A stretch of DNA of 7,015 nucleotides, taken from the NCBI GenBank assembly GCA_945872375.1, contig CAMBYR010000113.1:1-7015 (forward strand). Reading direction: 5' to 3'. Numbering within the stretch: position 1 is the first letter of the stretch; each line of letters begins with the position of its first letter. Under the pieces are notes generated by a model. It was not told the DNA's origin. It searched no databases and saw nothing but the letters and a program-made list of their open reading frames with translations. Source of the DNA: an uncultured Blautia sp. (GTDB lineage Bacteria; Bacillota; Clostridia; Lachnospirales; Lachnospiraceae). A program made the translations under genes and the position numbers. Shown here piece after piece: positions 5,291-7,015 of this stretch.

Positions 5291-5319
5291 ATTATACTAT
5301 AGAATTCTATGCATTGCAA
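5291..5319 (-). promoter_or_regulatory. Sigma-A type promoter for rplS
   Basis: On the minus strand TTGCAA (5319-5314) is followed after 17 nt by a perfect TATAAT (5296-5291). Transcription should start near 5284, giving a leader of about 100 nt. The -35 box and part of the spacer lie in the last codons of the upstream exporter gene (stop at 5307-5309). The spacer contains a perfect 12-bp palindrome, ATAGAATTCTAT (5299-5310). The same -35 hexamer and spacing occur in the coaBC promoter. Confidence 0.85.
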
Positions 5320-6200
5320 GTGGTTTTTTTGGGATTATAATTTAATACCACAATTGCTCCCAGTACCAGAAGCACTCCTGTGACAGAAGCCGGTGTCAAA
5401 ACCTCATGAAAGACGAGAAATCCGGCAATCGTGGCAACCACGGGCTCCACAGAGGCCATAATTGCCGCAGAACTTGCTCTTGTAGCCGAAAGACCGATGG
5501 TATAAAACAGATAGGGAAGAACTGCCGTGAAGAAGGCCATCATCAGAATCAGACCCACAGTCATCACCGGTTTTTCCGAAACACCTATCTTTTTCACAAT
5601 ATCCAGCGGCCAGCATACAAACAGCGCGCCGATTCCGCCGCACAGAAAGGCATAGGTCGTGGCCGTCAACGGATGGTATTTTTTCAGGGCATAGGTTCCG
5701 AAAATACTGTATAAGCCGTATCCGAACGCAGATAACAGTCCGGTAAACAACGCCGGAGCAGACACCTGAACAGCCCCTCCGATCCCGGTCACCAGCACGC
5801 AGCCTCCAAATGCAAGGACAAGGGCTGCACATTTTCTGCCCGTAAGCTTTTCCTTAAATAGTACAAGGGACATCAGCATAACCATTACCGGTTCCGTATA
5901 TAACAGAATGGCCGCTACCGATAACGATGCCATGGAGATGGTCGTAAAATAACAAATGGTAAACAGCAGAATACTGCATACTCCCATTCCAAAAAACAGT
6001 TTCAGGTCACGAAGATGAATGCGAAGCTTTTCTCTGTCAAAGAGCGCCGTTACAAGAAGAAATATAACCGCTCCGCCGATCAGACGCATGGATGCGATCT
6101 GTATGGAAGTAAATCCGTAAGTTTCCAGCTTCCGCACAAAAATCCCCATGATTCCCCAGAGAATTCCCGCAATGATAATCCAGATTGATGCCTTTTTCAT
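5307..6200 (-). CDS. DMT-superfamily transporter, EamA family (probable metabolite exporter)
   Basis: An inner-membrane protein of about 297 residues (305 if the in-frame ATG at 6224 is used) with ten predicted membrane segments and two tandem EamA halves. The repeat shows in paired motifs: LLYTEPVMVMLMSLVLFKEKLT in the first half and MASVEPVVATIAGFLVFHEVLT in the second, each with Glu-Pro-Val and a Glu just before the half ends. This family exports amino acids, purines or other small metabolites. The substrate cannot be told from sequence. I chose the ATG at 6200 because MKKASIWIIIAGILWG begins where relatives usually begin. Neither start has a strong ribosome binding site: GGGAA is about 14 nt before 6200, and only GGA lies close to 6224. 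It ends inside the rplS promoter with no terminator seen between them. Confidence 0.9.
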   Translation of the reverse strand: MKKASIWIIIAGILWGIMGIFVRKLETYGFTSIQIASMRLIGGAVIFLLVTALFDREKLRIHLRDLKLFFGMGVCSILLFTICYFTTISMASLSVAAILLYTEPVMVMLMSLVLFKEKLTGRKCAALVLAFGGCVLVTGIGGAVQVSAPALFTGLLSAFGYGLYSIFGTYALKKYHPLTATTYAFLCGGIGALFVCWPLDIVKKIGVSEKPVMTVGLILMMAFFTAVLPYLFYTIGLSATRASSAAIMASVEPVVATIAGFLVFHEVLTPASVTGVLLVLGAIVVLNYNPKKTTCNA

Positions 6201-6242
6201 AGTATGTCTATCATTTCCCTTCATTTCCGATTTTTGTTTTTC

Positions 6243-6271
6243 ATCTTACCACTCTGTCAAAAAAGATGCAA
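6243..6271 (-). promoter_or_regulatory. Weak candidate promoter for the EamA exporter
   Basis: TTGCAT (6271-6266) and TAAGAT (6248-6243) on the minus strand are 17 nt apart, matching the consensus boxes at 3 and 4 of 6 positions. It is the best-spaced pair in the short gap behind the LCP gene. A TTGACA at 6260-6255 has no good -10 box at the right distance. Cotranscription from the LCP gene is an alternative, since no clear terminator follows that gene. Confidence 0.35.
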
Positions 6272-6298
6272 CGTTTTTTTCCTGCCGTCGATCAAATC

Positions 6299-7015
6299 TT
6301 ATAAGTTTTCTTTGAGATATTCTCTGCACAGTTCCAGATCCGGCACCAGTACCTGCATTCCATTGATCGTTTTCGAAGTGCTGGCACCATCCTGCGGAAT
6401 CCGGATACTCTCCGCCTCCGTAATTCCCAAAAGCATTCCCTTCATCAGATATCCGGCAATTTCTCCCTTGCTCATATCTGTGGTGATCATGGAAAACCCT
6501 TTTTCCACATAGGAAATCATCGTTTTCAGATCCGCGTCTTTTATCTTCTCAAAAGCTCCCTGAATCACTTCCCTCTGGCGCTCCGTCCGGCGGTAATCAT
6601 TATTCCCTATGGAACGATTTCTGGCATGGATCAGCGCCTGCTCTCCATTTAATGTATTGACGCCCTCTGTAAGATTCCAATCCTCCCGGTATATCTGGGG
6701 ATAAAGAACATCCTGCTTCCTTCCGCAGATATAATCTGCTTCATCCTGGGTCAGTGTCACATCCACCCCTCCGATCATATCGATAAAGGACTGAAATTCC
6801 GCGAAATCCACTTCAATATTGCCGTCCACCTGCACGTCGAAGCTTTCCTCCAGAACCTGATCCAGAAGCTCCATTCCTCCAAGCTGATAAGCAGCATTGA
6901 TCCGGTTCTTTCCATAACCCGGGATGTCCACATAAAGATCTCTCATAAAGGAAGTCAGGGTCAGGGTCTTTTCTTCCTCATTCAAAGTCACCAGGACCAT
7001 GGCATCCGACCGCTG
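6299..7015 (-). CDS. LytR-CpsA-Psr (LCP) family cell wall polymer ligase (C-terminal 238 residues, cut by window edge)
   Basis: LCP proteins are membrane-anchored enzymes acting outside the cell. They transfer undecaprenyl-phosphate-linked glycopolymers such as teichoic acids or capsule onto peptidoglycan. The frame is open to the right edge and starts mid-domain with QRSDAMVLVTLN, so the N-terminal tail and membrane anchor lie beyond base 7015. Visible family motifs, numbered from the edge: RSDAMVLVTL (2-11), SFMRDLYVDIPG (22-33) with the Arg-Asp that contacts the lipid phosphate, KNRINAAYQLGG (36-47), FQSFIDMIGGVDVTL (74-88), and LNGEQALIHARNRS (122-135) followed by DYRRTERQREVI (140-151), the RxR and RRxxRQ region. 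The domain runs cleanly to a TAA at 6299. No later domain is attached. Which polymer it handles is not visible from here. Confidence 0.93.
   Translation of the reverse strand, partial: QRSDAMVLVTLNEEEKTLTLTSFMRDLYVDIPGYGKNRINAAYQLGGMELLDQVLEESFDVQVDGNIEVDFAEFQSFIDMIGGVDVTLTQDEADYICGRKQDVLYPQIYREDWNLTEGVNTLNGEQALIHARNRSIGNNDYRRTERQREVIQGAFEKIKDADLKTMISYVEKGFSMITTDMSKGEIAGYLMKGMLLGITEAESIRIPQDGASTSKTINGMQVLVPDLELCREYLKENL

Noticed and set aside
5404..5832. 142-codon minus-strand frame and a 102-codon plus-strand frame within the EamA exporter gene
   Set aside because: The peptides are rich in Cys and Arg or in His and Arg, as expected of shifted frames through a membrane protein gene. The exporter frame is intact.
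6257..6280. A-run and T-run flanking a short spacer after the LCP gene, resembling a terminator
   Set aside because: The stem would be almost all A-T pairs with no GC-rich part, which would not support termination.

Overview
The window looks like chromosomal DNA from a low-to-mid GC Firmicute of class Clostridia, most likely Lachnospiraceae. This rests on the protein style (RbgA, MnmM/YtqB, an ECF S component, an LCP protein), strong AGGAGG-type ribosome binding sites, TATAAT promoters and the rplS-lepB-rbgA gene order. No species can be named from sequence alone. Almost everything is housekeeping; only the 2394-2676 intergenic region carries a clearly accessory element.

Layout, left to right. 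(1) 1-2410, minus strand: a coenzyme A supply block. It is transcribed from a good promoter at 2382-2410 through coaBC (4'-phosphopantothenate to 4'-phosphopantetheine), then a 104-nt structured gap, then an ECF transporter S component that probably imports pantothenate, then a rho-independent terminator, then coaX (type III pantothenate kinase), which runs off the left edge. Together these give uptake, phosphorylation and the next two steps of CoA synthesis. (2) 2411-2676: an intergenic region between divergent genes that holds a 145-bp hairpin-rich, non-coding insertion. It has imperfect 11-bp terminal inverted repeats and a perfect 8-bp flanking direct repeat, which makes it a MITE-like element. 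A plus-strand promoter follows. (3) 2677-3243, plus strand: mnmM (ytqB), a tRNA wobble-uridine methyltransferase, convergent with the next block. (4) 3269-5319, minus strand: rplS (bL19) with its promoter, a structured leader and a terminator, then lepB (signal peptidase I) and rbgA (50S assembly GTPase), with lepB and rbgA 15 nt apart. (5) 5307-6200/6224, minus strand: an EamA/DMT-family exporter whose last codons overlap the rplS promoter. (6) 6299-7015, minus strand: the C-terminal part of an LCP (LytR-CpsA-Psr) cell wall ligase, cut by the right edge.

Points that deserve a second look: the MITE-like element and its cloverleaf-like fold, a signal peptidase I in which arginine (codon CGG) stands where the catalytic lysine is expected, the pairing ladder and overlapping 31-codon frame upstream of the transporter gene, and inverted repeats at the lepB leader and inside the rplS promoter. 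I did not find an obviously new multi-gene system. Every complete gene falls in a recognised family.
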